A stretch of 64,000 bases of DNA from Serratia bockelmannii (lineage in GTDB: Bacteria > Pseudomonadota > Gammaproteobacteria > Enterobacterales > Enterobacteriaceae), in NCBI RefSeq assembly GCF_008011855.1, contig NZ_VOUX01000031.1:62001-126000 (forward strand). Reading direction: 5' to 3'. Of this stretch, positions 26,063 to 34,676 are shown in pieces. The position numbers were made by a program, and so were the translations under genes. Every line of letters begins with the position of its first letter. Within the stretch, counting starts at the first letter, position 1. Below the pieces are notes generated by a model. That model searched no databases. It had not been told where the DNA came from and saw only the letters and a list, made by a program, of their open reading frames with translations.

Positions 26063-27424
26063 ATGAAAATAAAATCGCTCTCCCTGCTGTTGGCTTCACT
26101 GTTTCCTGTATTGGCACACGCTGCCGACATTGAGGTGGCGCGTTATGTGGTCGGCTTCCCCGGTGGGGAACGCGTCGCCTATCAGGGGGCGTTCGCCAAG
26201 CATTTCCCGCAGGGGTTGCCGGTGGGGATCGGCTCCGGGTTGATGTTCAACAAGAAGCAGGGCGACGATTTGGTGCTGACGACGCTGACCGATCGCGGCC
26301 CGAATGCCGATGCCCCGGCGGTAGGCAAGCAAGAGGCCAAGATTTTCGCCAACCCGCAATTCACGCCTCTGTTGATGGACATTCGTATCGGCGGCGGCAA
26401 GGCCGTGGCCGAGAATGCGCGGCCCTTGCATGACGAAAAAGGGCCGATTAGCGGGCTGCCGCTGCCGAGTGAGCTGATTGGTTCCACGAACGAAGTGGCG
26501 TTGAACGACGCGCTGCAACCGCTGTCCGGCGATCGCCGCGGGTTGGATACCGAAGGCATCATCGGTGACGGTAACGGCGGCTATTGGCTGTGCGATGAGT
26601 ACGGCCCGTTTCTGATCCATGTCGACGGCAAAGGTAAAATCCTCGCCAAATATGGCCCAACGCCGCAGGCCGGCGAGCAGGCGGTGGCGAGCGGGTTACC
26701 GAACATCCTGAAGTGGCGCCAGCCTAACCGCGGTTTTGAGGGGCTGACCCGGATGCCGGATGGGCGCATTCTGGCGGCGGTGCAGAGCACGCTGGATGTC
26801 GACGGCAAAAGCAAAAACAAGGCGCAGTTTACCCGGCTGGTGAGCTTCGATCCGCGCAGTGGCAAAACCGCGATGTACGGCTATCCCATCGATATCGACA
26901 GCTATAAAAAAGCCAAAGACGCCAAAATTGGCGATGTCGTGGCGTTGGACAACCAGCGCATCCTGTTGATTGAACAGGGAACCGGTAAAGAAAAGACGAT
27001 GATCAACAAGATCTATCTGGTGGATCTCGCGCAGGCCAGCGATCTGAGCGCGTTTGACGGCCAGGGTAAAGCGCTGGAGTTCGATGATGCGAAAGATCTG
27101 GCTAAACGCGGCGTGAAGCTGGCGCAGAAACGGGAAGTGGCGGATCTGCGTCAGTTGGGTTGGCGCCAGGAGAAAGCGGAAGGGTTGGCGCTGATCGACG
27201 ATCGCACGCTGGCGGTGATCAATGACAACGATTTCGGCTTGCAGGCCAAGCTGGTGGATGCGTCGCCAAAGAGCAAGAAAATCGGTGACTATCAGCTGGA
27301 GAAAGGAGGGCGGCTGAGCCTCGAAGGCGACAAAACCGACGCCCGCATCGAATTGCGCCCTCTGGAGCAGCCGGAATCGCTAAGTGAGCTTTGGGTGCTC
27401 ACCTTGCCGCAACCCTTGAAGTGA
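26063..27424 (+). CDS. periplasmic esterase-like activity of phytase family protein
   Basis: 453 residues with a signal peptide to about residue 20 (VLAHA|AD). The body matches the phytase-like esterase family (beta-propeller): IGSGLMF, LTDRGPNADAP, DTEGIIGDGNGGYWLCDEYGPFLIHVDGKGKIL, NRGFEGLTRMPDGRILAAVQS and DDRTLAVINDNDFG are the conserved blade motifs with acidic residues for metal binding. A phosphoester hydrolase in the periplasm is expected; the substrate is unknown. It is monocistronic, followed by a cluster of hairpins shared with convergent ltrA. Confidence 0.85.
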   Translation: MKIKSLSLLLASLFPVLAHAADIEVARYVVGFPGGERVAYQGAFAKHFPQGLPVGIGSGLMFNKKQGDDLVLTTLTDRGPNADAPAVGKQEAKIFANPQFTPLLMDIRIGGGKAVAENARPLHDEKGPISGLPLPSELIGSTNEVALNDALQPLSGDRRGLDTEGIIGDGNGGYWLCDEYGPFLIHVDGKGKILAKYGPTPQAGEQAVASGLPNILKWRQPNRGFEGLTRMPDGRILAAVQSTLDVDGKSKNKAQFTRLVSFDPRSGKTAMYGYPIDIDSYKKAKDAKIGDVVALDNQRILLIEQGTGKEKTMINKIYLVDLAQASDLSAFDGQGKALEFDDAKDLAKRGVKLAQKREVADLRQLGWRQEKAEGLALIDDRTLAVINDNDFGLQAKLVDASPKSKKIGDYQLEKGGRLSLEGDKTDARIELRPLEQPESLSELWVLTLPQPLK

Positions 27425-27434
27425 CCGAGATAGG

Positions 27435-27454
27435 GGGGGCGATAGCGCCCCCGT
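27435..27454 (+). repeat. first copy of a 20-nt palindromic repeat
   Basis: GGGGGCGATAGCGCCCCCGT, ten bases after the esterase stop codon. The same 20 nt recur at 27601-27620 beside the ltrA stop. It forms a GC-rich hairpin (GGGGGCG/CGCCCCC-type pairing). Confidence 0.7.
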
Positions 27455-27464
27455 CAGACCGTTG

Positions 27465-27500
27465 ACAAAGGAGGAAAAAACGTGGTTTTTCCTCCTTTGT
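27465..27500. terminator. 15-bp perfect inverted repeat
   Basis: ACAAAGGAGGAAAAA (27465-27479) and TTTTTCCTCCTTTGT (27486-27500) around a 6-nt loop. The A/T blocks at the loop side and the GGAGG core make it usable as a bidirectional terminator, but such a long perfect stem is unusual for one. Confidence 0.6.
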
Positions 27501-27511
27501 GGCCATCAGCC

Positions 27512-27543
27512 GAAAATCAATAAATTGATTTTCCTTGTTTTTT
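27512..27543 (+). terminator. AT-rich hairpin followed by a T run
   Basis: GAAAATCAAT (27512-27521) and ATTGATTTTC (27524-27533) around AA, then CTTGTTTTTT. It looks like a rho-independent terminator for the plus strand, though the stem is AT-rich. Confidence 0.55.
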
Positions 27544-27600
27544 ATCCGCTGCTCTTTGCAAACCCGGCAATGGCATGAGGTTTGTCATCAATCTCACAGC

Positions 27601-27620
27601 GGGGGCGATAGCGCCCCCGT
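27601..27620. repeat. second copy of the 20-nt palindromic repeat
   Basis: Identical to 27435-27454 and five bases from the ltrA stop codon (27626-27628), so each of the two convergent genes ends beside one copy. Confidence 0.7.
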
Positions 27621-27625
27621 TTGTG

Positions 27626-28801
27626 TCAGGCTTCCGCATGCTGCTGCGGCGCTCTGCCGCGCGAGATGCTCTCCCACACCGCCACCATCACCATGATCAG
27701 CGTCGTCAGGCCATTGACCATCAGCAGATCGGTTAAATAGGCGATAGGGGCCAATACCGCCAGCGCCAGCAGCCCAACCAGGTGCGACAGCGGAAAACGG
27801 TGATACACCAGCCGTTTGTACAGCGCGTTGGCGAACAGGTAAATCGCCGGGCCGAGCAGCAGCACCGCCGCCGTGGCGTGTTGGATGCGGCCGTCGGGAT
27901 GGGCGATCACCAGCTCGTTGGCCACGGCGCAGACGATGATCGCCCCCACCAGCGCGACGTGCACATAATGGAAATAAGCGCCCAGTTGGCCGGGGTTTTC
28001 CGCCTGGCTGATGGCGTGGCTGCCGGCTTTGCTGCTGGTGTCGAAGTAAACCCACCACATCGCCAGGCTGCCGAGAAAGGCCACCAGCGAGGCGATGAGC
28101 ACCGGCAGACTCCAGCTTTCCATCTCGCTCAGGGTAGCGCCGGTGATCAGAATGGTTTCTCCCAGCGCCACGATCACGAACAGCTGGCAACGTTCTGCCA
28201 GATGGTGGCCTTCGATGGTCCATTCGCTGCTGCTGTCCGAGCGCCCCAGGACCGGTAAACGGAAGCCGAACATCGGCGAGACGTATTCGCACAAGACGGC
28301 GATCGCCCACAGCGCCAGGCGGGCATTGCCTTCTGCCAGCCCACCGACGATCCAGAAGACGGCGGAGATGCACAGCCAACCGAGAATGCGGCGAAAGTTT
28401 TGTTTTAACGGATGATCGGGCGCCAGCAGGCGTAGCACCGTGACGGAGCGGCCAACCTGAATGGCGACGTAGAACAGCGCGAAGATCAGACCGCGTTCGC
28501 CAAACGCCTGTGGCAGCGCGGCGGCGGCGAACAGCCCTAGCAGCATGATCGCGAACAGCAGCAGGCGGATCTGACGGGTATCGGGATTGAACCAGTTGGT
28601 GACCCAGGCGGTGTATTGCCAGGCCAGCCAGACGGCGAACCACAGCAGCAGGGTTTCCAGTGCGCCGGTCAGCGTCAGGTGATGCAACAGATAGTGGGAA
28701 AGTTGGGTCACGGCGAAAACGTAGATCAGATCGAACAGCAGTTCGGAGAATGAGACCGACGCGCCCTGACCGTCACGCACGCGCAGCAGGTTTTGCGACA
28801 T
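27626..28801 (-). CDS. low temperature requirement protein A (LtrA) family membrane protein
   Basis: 391 residues, about ten to eleven transmembrane helices. It matches the LtrA family: ASVSFSELLFDLIYVFAVTQLSHYLL near the N-terminus with the conserved FDLIYVFA motif, and HHLAERCQLFVIVALGETILITG in the middle with the ERxxLfvIvaLGE signature. LtrA was named for growth of Listeria at low temperature; the transport or sensing role is undefined. It stands alone and is convergent with the phytase-like esterase gene. Confidence 0.85.
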   Translation of the reverse strand: MSQNLLRVRDGQGASVSFSELLFDLIYVFAVTQLSHYLLHHLTLTGALETLLLWFAVWLAWQYTAWVTNWFNPDTRQIRLLLFAIMLLGLFAAAALPQAFGERGLIFALFYVAIQVGRSVTVLRLLAPDHPLKQNFRRILGWLCISAVFWIVGGLAEGNARLALWAIAVLCEYVSPMFGFRLPVLGRSDSSSEWTIEGHHLAERCQLFVIVALGETILITGATLSEMESWSLPVLIASLVAFLGSLAMWWVYFDTSSKAGSHAISQAENPGQLGAYFHYVHVALVGAIIVCAVANELVIAHPDGRIQHATAAVLLLGPAIYLFANALYKRLVYHRFPLSHLVGLLALAVLAPIAYLTDLLMVNGLTTLIMVMVAVWESISRGRAPQQHAEA

Positions 28802-29110
28802 AAGCGTTCTTCCTTAAAAGGGTAAGCCACAAAATCAGCGTAGCTCAGCGCGCCTCGGCGGGTAAAAAATCTTAAATAGCGGCGGCGTGCGTTCTTTCTT
28901 TCGCCCTGTCTTTAATTGTTCATCAAATAGGGGTAAGGTGAACTCAATAAAGTCATTCCTGCCTGAAAATACACACTCGCACTCATATCCTCCTTATTCT
29001 CCTCACAATGATTGATGTTCTTTACGTTGCATGACGTCCGTTTTCATTGGCTAGCGGATAATTAACATCACTGACAACGAGCTAATAAACAAGAACACCT
29101 GGAGTCAATC
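28802..29110. other. 309-bp intergenic region between divergent ltrA and a ydgH-type gene
   Basis: No gene seen. It should hold both promoters; the right end is AT-rich and carries TGGAG before the next ATG. No repeat or RNA recognised. Confidence 0.35.
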
Positions 29111-29395
29111 ATGAAACTTATCCCAAGCATCGCAGCCGTATTGATCGCCGCCGCTTCCTTCTCCACTTTCGCCGCGCCGCTGTCGTCGGTGAAACAGGTC
29201 AACAGCGAGCAGGCCGCCAATCTGCAAAGCATCGGCGTCGTGTCGGTTTCCGGCATTAGCGGCTCACCGCATGACGCCATCACCGCCCTGAAAGAAAAAG
29301 CCGCGGCGGACGGCGCCAGCCATTACCGCATTATCGGCCTGGACACCCCCGGGGACTCCAGTAACTGGCGCGGCAATGCGGAAATTTATCGCTAA
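29111..29395 (+). CDS. YdgH/BhsA/McbA-like small periplasmic protein (DUF1471)
   Basis: 94 residues. Signal peptide MKLIPSIAAVLIAAASFSTFA, cleaved near residue 22. The mature part has the DUF1471 pattern: LQSIGVVSVSGISGSPHDAITALKEKAAADGASHYRIIGLDTPGDSSNWRGNAEIYR, where the YRII and AEIYR parts are typical. In E. coli these proteins (BhsA, McbA, YhcN and others) respond to stress and affect biofilm and surface properties. Which paralogue this is cannot be said. Two hairpins follow. Confidence 0.88.
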   Translation: MKLIPSIAAVLIAAASFSTFAAPLSSVKQVNSEQAANLQSIGVVSVSGISGSPHDAITALKEKAAADGASHYRIIGLDTPGDSSNWRGNAEIYR

Positions 29396-29413
29396 GCGTT
29401 GATTGTTACTCTC

Positions 29414-29433
29414 TGGCCACGGCAACGTGGCCA
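29414..29433 (+). terminator. short hairpin after the DUF1471 gene
   Basis: TGGCCACG (29414-29421), GCAA loop, CGTGGCCA (29426-29433). A GNRA-type tetraloop on a perfect 8-bp stem, followed by ATAAAATAA rather than T. Confidence 0.45.
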
Positions 29434-29440
29434 ATAAAAT

Positions 29441-29515
29441 AAACGGTCGTAATAATTATCTGAACAGTCGGCGCATAAACGGCTTATTTTCAGGTCATTA
29501 TTACGACCGTTTTTC
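29441..29515 (+). terminator. long-stem terminator-like structure
   Basis: AAACGGTCGTAATAA (29441-29455) pairs with TTATTACGACCGTTT (29498-29512) and is followed by TTC TTTG. The 42-nt loop holds further complementarity (TCTGAA near 29459, TTCAGG near 29489). Confidence 0.6.
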
Positions 29516-29635
29516 TTTGTGCCGTCGTGGCTGAGGTCGCATTTTATTACAACTGTGTCTGCCGCTTTCGGAATCATGTTAATGATTACTTAAGAAATTC
29601 GGCTCACATTGGGGGCTTAACCCAAGGAGGCCTCA

Positions 29636-30193
29636 ATGTTAAATGCGACCCGGTTGCAACTGATGAATCACTTCGCTTACTTGCAGCAATTTATGGCTTC
29701 ACCGCGCACCGTCGGTACGCTGGCGCCTTCTTCCCCGTGGCTGTGTCAGGCGATGCTGAACCAGATTGAATGGACCCGTGCGCTGTCGATCGCGGAGCTG
29801 GGCGCGGCGGACGGCGTACTGACCAAACGCATCCTGGGGCGGATGCGCGCCGATGCGGCGCTGGAGGCTTTCGAAATTCAACCGCATTTCGTGCATCGGC
29901 TGCGGGGGATAGACGATCGGCGGCTGCAGGTGATGCCCCATTCGGCGACCCAAATGGCCACGGATTACGACGTGGTGTTTTCCTGCCTGCCGCTGCTGTC
30001 GATCCCGGTCAGGATCAGCGTGCGCATTCTTCAGCAGGCCCGGCAGCGGCTGCTGGCGCGCAACGGCACGCTGGTGTTGTTTCAATACAGCCACCTGTCG
30101 GAAAAATTGCTGTCCCGCTATTTTCACTGGAAGCGCCTGCGGGTGGTGCGCAACTTCCCGCCGGCGCTGGTGTATGTTTGTACGCCGCGTTAG
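29636..30193 (+). CDS. phospholipid N-methyltransferase-like (PmtA/KsgA-type) protein
   Basis: 185 residues. It opens with YLQQFMASPRTVGTLAPSSPWLCQAML, the pattern of PmtA-type phosphatidylethanolamine methyltransferases (F-x-x-P-x-x-VG-S/T-hhPSS), then the SAM motif IAELGAADGVLTKRIL (usually ELGpGtGvfT) and DVVFSCLPLLSIPVRI. Known members add methyl groups to phosphatidylethanolamine or act on quinones or rRNA; the substrate here is uncertain, and the G-A-A-D in motif I departs from the usual G-P-G-T. A very strong ribosome site (AAGGAGG) precedes the ATG. It abuts the convergent GNAT gene. Confidence 0.75.
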   Translation: MLNATRLQLMNHFAYLQQFMASPRTVGTLAPSSPWLCQAMLNQIEWTRALSIAELGAADGVLTKRILGRMRADAALEAFEIQPHFVHRLRGIDDRRLQVMPHSATQMATDYDVVFSCLPLLSIPVRISVRILQQARQRLLARNGTLVLFQYSHLSEKLLSRYFHWKRLRVVRNFPPALVYVCTPR

Positions 30194-30655
30194 CTACAGC
30201 GTTTTCGCCATTACTACCACTTCTTCGTCATGCTGCCGCCGGCGTTCCACGGGATGCCAACCCCAGCCGGCGTACAGCGCTTCCGATTTGTCGGTGATGA
30301 GATGCAAAACCGAGTGATGGCGTTGCCGCGCCGCCTCGACGATGGCCATCTCAAGACGGTGGGCGATGCCCTTGCGGCGGTGATCGGGATGCACGAAGAC
30401 GCCGGCCAGCCATGGGGTGAGATCCTGGTGCTGATGATCGTCGCTGGGCCACAGGCTGGCCATGCCCACCGGACGATCGCCGTCGATCATCATCAGCGTC
30501 AGGTGATCGTCGCTTGGCCGGCTGCAGTGGGCGAAGCGCAACTGGGTGCGCTCCAGCGAACCGCCGCGCTGTGAGCCCCATTGGCCGAAGGCCCAGGCGG
30601 CGCACACATCGGCAAACTGCGGGCACTCCGACAGCGGAATGATGCGTTGAGTCAT
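30194..30655 (-). CDS. GNAT-family N-acetyltransferase
   Basis: 153 residues. The acetyl-CoA-binding block AGVFVHPDHRRKGIAHRLEMAIVEAARQRHH (about 83-113) with the R/Q-x-x-G-x-A core is clear, followed by ALYAGWGWHPVERR, the usual C-terminal motif. Substrate unknown. Convergent with the methyltransferase-like gene (no gap). Its start faces the iron-regulated operon across about 217 bp. Confidence 0.82.
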   Translation of the reverse strand: MTQRIIPLSECPQFADVCAAWAFGQWGSQRGGSLERTQLRFAHCSRPSDDHLTLMMIDGDRPVGMASLWPSDDHQHQDLTPWLAGVFVHPDHRRKGIAHRLEMAIVEAARQRHHSVLHLITDKSEALYAGWGWHPVERRRQHDEEVVVMAKTL

Positions 30656-30819
30656 GGAGGTCTCCCGGTTTTTAGCTGTTTCCCCGTTCTATTTAACCGA
30701 TTTCCCCGCCATTTTTTTAACTTTTTAAAGCCGTTATTTTAGCGGTTTCGCCGTGTTTGCCGCGCGCCCGGCGCCGTTTCCCGGATTTCTTTTGGCAATC
30801 GCGGCGTGGGATTGCAAGT

Positions 30820-30838
30820 GTTAATGAGAGTGATTATC
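30820..30838 (+). promoter_or_regulatory. Fur box
   Basis: GTTAATGAGAGTGATTATC matches the 19-bp Fur consensus GATAATGATAATCATTATC at 15 positions, and a second overlapping match starts 6 bp later (30826), the usual layout for two Fur dimers. It lies 35 bp upstream of the binding-protein gene. Confidence 0.75.
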
Positions 30839-30872
30839 ATGCGCACATTATTTCCCCCGTTTCGGCTCAATC

Positions 30873-31988
30873 ATGCGCAATTCCCTCATTTTACTGCTGC
30901 TTTCTCTGTGGTTCGGCCTGTTCTCCGCCCAGGCGAAGACGGTGACCGATATCACCGGCCGTCAGGTTGTGGTGCCGGACAATCCGCAGCGCATCGTGGT
31001 GGGGGAGAGCCGCATGTTGTATACGCTGGCGCTGCTGGAGCCGGGCAACCCGGCGCAGCGCATCGTCGGCTGGCCGGCGGATCTGGCGCGTTTCGATGCG
31101 CAAAGCTGGCAACGCTATACGCAGAAGTTCCCGCAGATCGCCGCGATCCCCATTATCAGCGGCAATAATTTCCGCCAGGTCAACATCGAAAGCCTGCTGC
31201 AGCTGAAGCCGGATCTGGTGATCCTGGCGCGCTACGCGCGTGAAGACGGCGACAACGATCTGCTGGTTTCCGCGCTGAACAAGGCCGGCGTGGCGGTGAT
31301 CTACGTCGATCTGCGTATCGATCTGCTGAACAACACCGTGCCGAGCGTGCGGCTGCTGGGCGAAGTGCTCAATCGCCAGCAGCGCGCCGAGCAGTTCATC
31401 GCGTTTTATCAGCAGCATATGGCGGTGGTTCAGCAACGGCTGGCGGGCTATCAGGGGGCGAAGCCCAAAGTGATGCTGCACCTGCATCTGGGGCGGCGCG
31501 ATACCTGTTGCACCACCGCCGCACACGGCAACCTTGGCGATCTGCTGACCTTCGCCGGCGGCGACAACATCGCCAACGCCAGCGTCAAAGGGGTGTATGG
31601 CGAACTGAACCCGGAAACCATTCTGAGCGCCAATCCCGACGTATACCTCGCCACCGGCATGGCCGGCCCGCAAGGCAAACGGCTGTCCGATCTGAGCCTC
31701 GGGCCGCAGGTCAGCCCACAGGAGGCCGCCGACAGCTTCCGCCGGCTGATCGCCAAACAGCCGATGCTGGCCAGCCTGCAGGCGGTGAAAAACCACCGCG
31801 CCTGGAGCGTCTGGCACAACTTTTACCTCAGCCCGTACCACGTGGTGCTGGTCGAGGTATTCGCCAAAGCGTTTTACCCGGATCTGTTCGCCGACATCAA
31901 CCCGCAGCAGACCTTCCAACAGCTGTATCAGCAGTTTTTACCGTTACCTTTTTCAGGGACCTATTGGAGTCAGTTAGATAATGAATAA
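30873..31988 (+). CDS. periplasmic iron-siderophore/heme-type ABC substrate-binding protein
   Basis: 371 residues with a signal peptide to about residue 21 (FSAQA|KT). Class III periplasmic binding protein of the BtuF/FepB type: TVTDITGRQVVVPDNPQRIVV opening, then the two-lobed fold (IVGWPADLARF, LQLKPDLVILAR, LLTFAGGDNIA). It would deliver a ferric siderophore or similar ligand from the outer membrane receptor to an ABC permease. No permease or ATPase gene is adjacent; the next gene is a TonB-dependent receptor overlapping by 8 nt. A Cys pair (DTCCTTAAHG) is unusual. Fur-regulated by position. Confidence 0.85.
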   Translation: MRNSLILLLLSLWFGLFSAQAKTVTDITGRQVVVPDNPQRIVVGESRMLYTLALLEPGNPAQRIVGWPADLARFDAQSWQRYTQKFPQIAAIPIISGNNFRQVNIESLLQLKPDLVILARYAREDGDNDLLVSALNKAGVAVIYVDLRIDLLNNTVPSVRLLGEVLNRQQRAEQFIAFYQQHMAVVQQRLAGYQGAKPKVMLHLHLGRRDTCCTTAAHGNLGDLLTFAGGDNIANASVKGVYGELNPETILSANPDVYLATGMAGPQGKRLSDLSLGPQVSPQEAADSFRRLIAKQPMLASLQAVKNHRAWSVWHNFYLSPYHVVLVEVFAKAFYPDLFADINPQQTFQQLYQQFLPLPFSGTYWSQLDNE

Positions 31989-34104
31989 CAACAAGCGCGG
32001 CTGGTGGTGCGCATTGCCTTTGGCGGCCTGCGCAACATTGCCGACGTGGGCGGCGGAAAAAGTCGCGTCGAAAGAAGAAAGCCTGACGGTGATTGGCCGC
32101 AAAGACGCCGACGGTGTGCAGAGCTATCAGCCGTTGACCAGCGTCACCGGCACCCGCAGCGAAATCAACCTGCTGAATGTGCCGCAGGCGATCGACGTGG
32201 TGCCGCAGCAGGTGATTACCGATCAGGCGGTCAGCAGCCTGGACGAAGCGCTGTACAACGTCAGCGGCATTACCCAGGCCAACACGCTGGGCGGCACTCA
32301 GGACGCGGTCATGAAACGCGGCTTTGGCGACAACCGCGACGGCTCTATTCTGCGCGATGGCGTGCGCTCGGTGCAGGCTCGCAACTTTACGCCAACCACC
32401 GAGCGGGTGGAGGTGCTCAAGGGGCCGGCCTCGATGCTGTATGGCATGGGCGAGCCGGGCGGGATGATCAATATGATCACCAAAAAGCCCCAGCTGCAGC
32501 AACATACCCACGTGGAAGGCTGGGGCAGCAGCTTCAACGGCGGCGGCGGCCAGCTCGACGTTACCGGGCCGCTCGGCACGTCGGGATTCGCCTATCGCAT
32601 GATCGTCGATCACGATGAAACCGACTACTGGCGCAACTTCGGCCGCAACCGCCAGACGGTGATCGCGCCCTCGCTGATGTGGTATGGCGAGAACACCACC
32701 GTGCGCTTGGCCTACGAGCATATGGAATATCTGGTGCCGTTCGATCGCGGCACCATTATCGATTCGCGCACCGGCAAACCGGTGAATACGCCGCGCGATC
32801 GCCGTTTCGACGAAGCTTATAATGCTACCCGCGGCGATCAGGACAGCATTACCCTGCAGATCGATCAAACGCTCAACGAGCGCTGGAAAAGCTCGCTGAC
32901 CTACGCCTACAGCCGCAACAGCTACAGCGACAACCAGGCGCGCGCCACGGCGCTGAACCCGGTGACCGGCGCATTGAGCCGCCAGGCCGACTCGACAGCC
33001 CATGCCGTCAGCCACGCCAACGCGGTGCAGCTGACGCTCAATGGCGATGTGGACTGGGGTAGCATCAACCACCAGATGCTGTTCGGCTTTGATTTTGAAG
33101 ATAACCGTACCTACCGCGGCGACATGATCCGCGGTAAAAAGAACAGCGATTTCAATATCTATCATCCGGTATACGGCCTGATGCCGCCGTCGACCGCGGT
33201 CAGCGCCAAAGACAGCGACCAGCGGGAAAACCTCACCAGCTACGGCTGGTTTATGCAGGACTCCATCCAACTGACCGATAAATGGTTGGTGATGGGCGGG
33301 CTGCGTTACGACGCTTTCGACGTCTATGCCGGCAAGGGGCGGCCATTCCAGACCAACACCGACAGCTCGGACGGCAAGCTGGTGCCGCGCGCCGGTGTGG
33401 TCTACAAGCTGACGCCTTACGTGTCGCTGTACAGCAGCTATACCGAGTCGTTCAAGCCGAACTCTTCCATCGCCACCCAAATTGATTCGCTGCCGCCGGA
33501 GCAGGGCAAGTCGTGGGAAGTCGGCGGCAAGCTGGCGTTGCCGAACGGCGTTACCGGCACACTGGCGCTGTTCGACATTACCAAGCGTAACGTCATGGTC
33601 AATGAGCTGGTGGAGGGCGAAACCGTGACGCGCACCGCCGGGCGCGTGCGTTCGCAGGGCGTGGAGCTGGACGTGGCCGGCAATCTCACCGACTCGCTGA
33701 GCCTGATCGGTTCCTATGCGTATACCGACGCCCGCGTGGTGGACGATCCGGACAACAAGGGGAAAGAGATGACCAACGTGGCGCGCCATACCGCCTCGCT
33801 GTTCCTGACCCAGAACCTCGGCAGCCTGGGCCTGTACAGCGGAGATGAGGTGCGTATCGGCGCCGGCGCGCGCTACGTGGGCCGGCGCCCGGGCGACGCC
33901 GCCAACAGCTTCTACCTGGATAACTACACCGTTGCCGATGCGTTCGCCGCTTACACCATGCCGATCAACGGCTATCGGGTGAAATGGCAGCTGAACGTGA
34001 AGAACCTGTTCGATAAAACCTACTATCCGTCCAGCGGTGGCAATCTGCGCGTGGCGGTGGGAGAGCCGCGTGAGGTGGTGCTGCGCGGCAGTATCGATTT
34101 CTGA
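31981..34104 (+). CDS. TonB-dependent siderophore receptor (FhuA/FoxA-like)
   Basis: 707 residues with a signal peptide to about residue 24. TonB-box-like ESLTVIGR follows the mature start, then the plug domain (PQAIDVVPQQVITDQAVSSLDEALYNVSGI, RVEVLKGPASMLYGMGEPGGMINMITKKP, the siderophore-receptor plug signature) and a 22-strand barrel ending in VVLRGSIDF with a terminal Phe. The hydroxamate group (FhuA, FhuE, FoxA, FcuA) is the closest by eye; the ligand is not determinable. It lacks the N-terminal signalling extension of HasR. It is translationally coupled to the binding-protein gene and shares its Fur box. Confidence 0.88.
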   Translation: MNNNKRGWWCALPLAACATLPTWAAEKVASKEESLTVIGRKDADGVQSYQPLTSVTGTRSEINLLNVPQAIDVVPQQVITDQAVSSLDEALYNVSGITQANTLGGTQDAVMKRGFGDNRDGSILRDGVRSVQARNFTPTTERVEVLKGPASMLYGMGEPGGMINMITKKPQLQQHTHVEGWGSSFNGGGGQLDVTGPLGTSGFAYRMIVDHDETDYWRNFGRNRQTVIAPSLMWYGENTTVRLAYEHMEYLVPFDRGTIIDSRTGKPVNTPRDRRFDEAYNATRGDQDSITLQIDQTLNERWKSSLTYAYSRNSYSDNQARATALNPVTGALSRQADSTAHAVSHANAVQLTLNGDVDWGSINHQMLFGFDFEDNRTYRGDMIRGKKNSDFNIYHPVYGLMPPSTAVSAKDSDQRENLTSYGWFMQDSIQLTDKWLVMGGLRYDAFDVYAGKGRPFQTNTDSSDGKLVPRAGVVYKLTPYVSLYSSYTESFKPNSSIATQIDSLPPEQGKSWEVGGKLALPNGVTGTLALFDITKRNVMVNELVEGETVTRTAGRVRSQGVELDVAGNLTDSLSLIGSYAYTDARVVDDPDNKGKEMTNVARHTASLFLTQNLGSLGLYSGDEVRIGAGARYVGRRPGDAANSFYLDNYTVADAFAAYTMPINGYRVKWQLNVKNLFDKTYYPSSGGNLRVAVGEPREVVLRGSIDF

Positions 34105-34157
34105 GCCACGGGCGGTGGAATTTGTTTAAATAACCGCCCCAACGTTAAGGAGAACTC

Positions 34158-34676
34158 ATGAGCCTGCAGATCCGTTTGGCGCAGCAGCGAGATATCGCGC
34201 ATCTGATGGCGGTTGAACGTTCGGCGGCGCAGCTGTTTCGCCAGCAGCCGGAATGGCGCTTTATCGCCGAAGGCGAGGTGATGGCCCCGAAACAGCACGC
34301 CGCGTTTATCGCCGAGCGCCGTGAATGGCTGGCGGAAAGCGACAACGGTGAGTGCGCCGGTTTTATCGCCGTGTTGGCTCAGGGGGAAGACTGGCATGTC
34401 GCCGAATTATCGGTCGCCGCTGCCTGGCAACGGCAGGGCGTCGGCCGCCGCCTGATCGGCGCGGTGGTGGAAGAAGCCAAACGGCAGGGCGCCACTCGCC
34501 TGACGCTCACCACCTTCATTGATGTGCCGTGGAATGCGCCCTACTACCGGCGGCTGGGATTCCGGCTGCTCGACGACGCGCGGCTCACGGTCGCCCTGCG
34601 GCGGCACCTGGATGAGGATCTGGCGCACGGCTTTGCCGTCGGCAGTCGCTGTGCCATGGAATTTACACTATCGTAA
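34158..34676 (+). CDS. GNAT-family N-acetyltransferase
   Basis: 172 residues. It opens LQIRLAQQRDIAHLMAVERSAAQLF and has VAELSVAAAWQRQGVGRRLIGAVVEEAKRQGATRLTLTTF as the acetyl-CoA region, then WNAPYYRRLGFRLL. The strong site AAGGAG precedes the ATG. It lies 53 bp after the TonB receptor, so it could be the last gene of that Fur-controlled transcript; the substrate is unknown. A TyrR-like box for aroL overlaps its 3' end. Confidence 0.83.
   Translation: MSLQIRLAQQRDIAHLMAVERSAAQLFRQQPEWRFIAEGEVMAPKQHAAFIAERREWLAESDNGECAGFIAVLAQGEDWHVAELSVAAAWQRQGVGRRLIGAVVEEAKRQGATRLTLTTFIDVPWNAPYYRRLGFRLLDDARLTVALRRHLDEDLAHGFAVGSRCAMEFTLS

Noticed and set aside
31897-33789. 630-residue open frame on the minus strand
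   Set aside because: It lies opposite the clear TonB-dependent receptor gene and has the His/Arg/Ala-rich composition of antisense frames in GC-rich genes.
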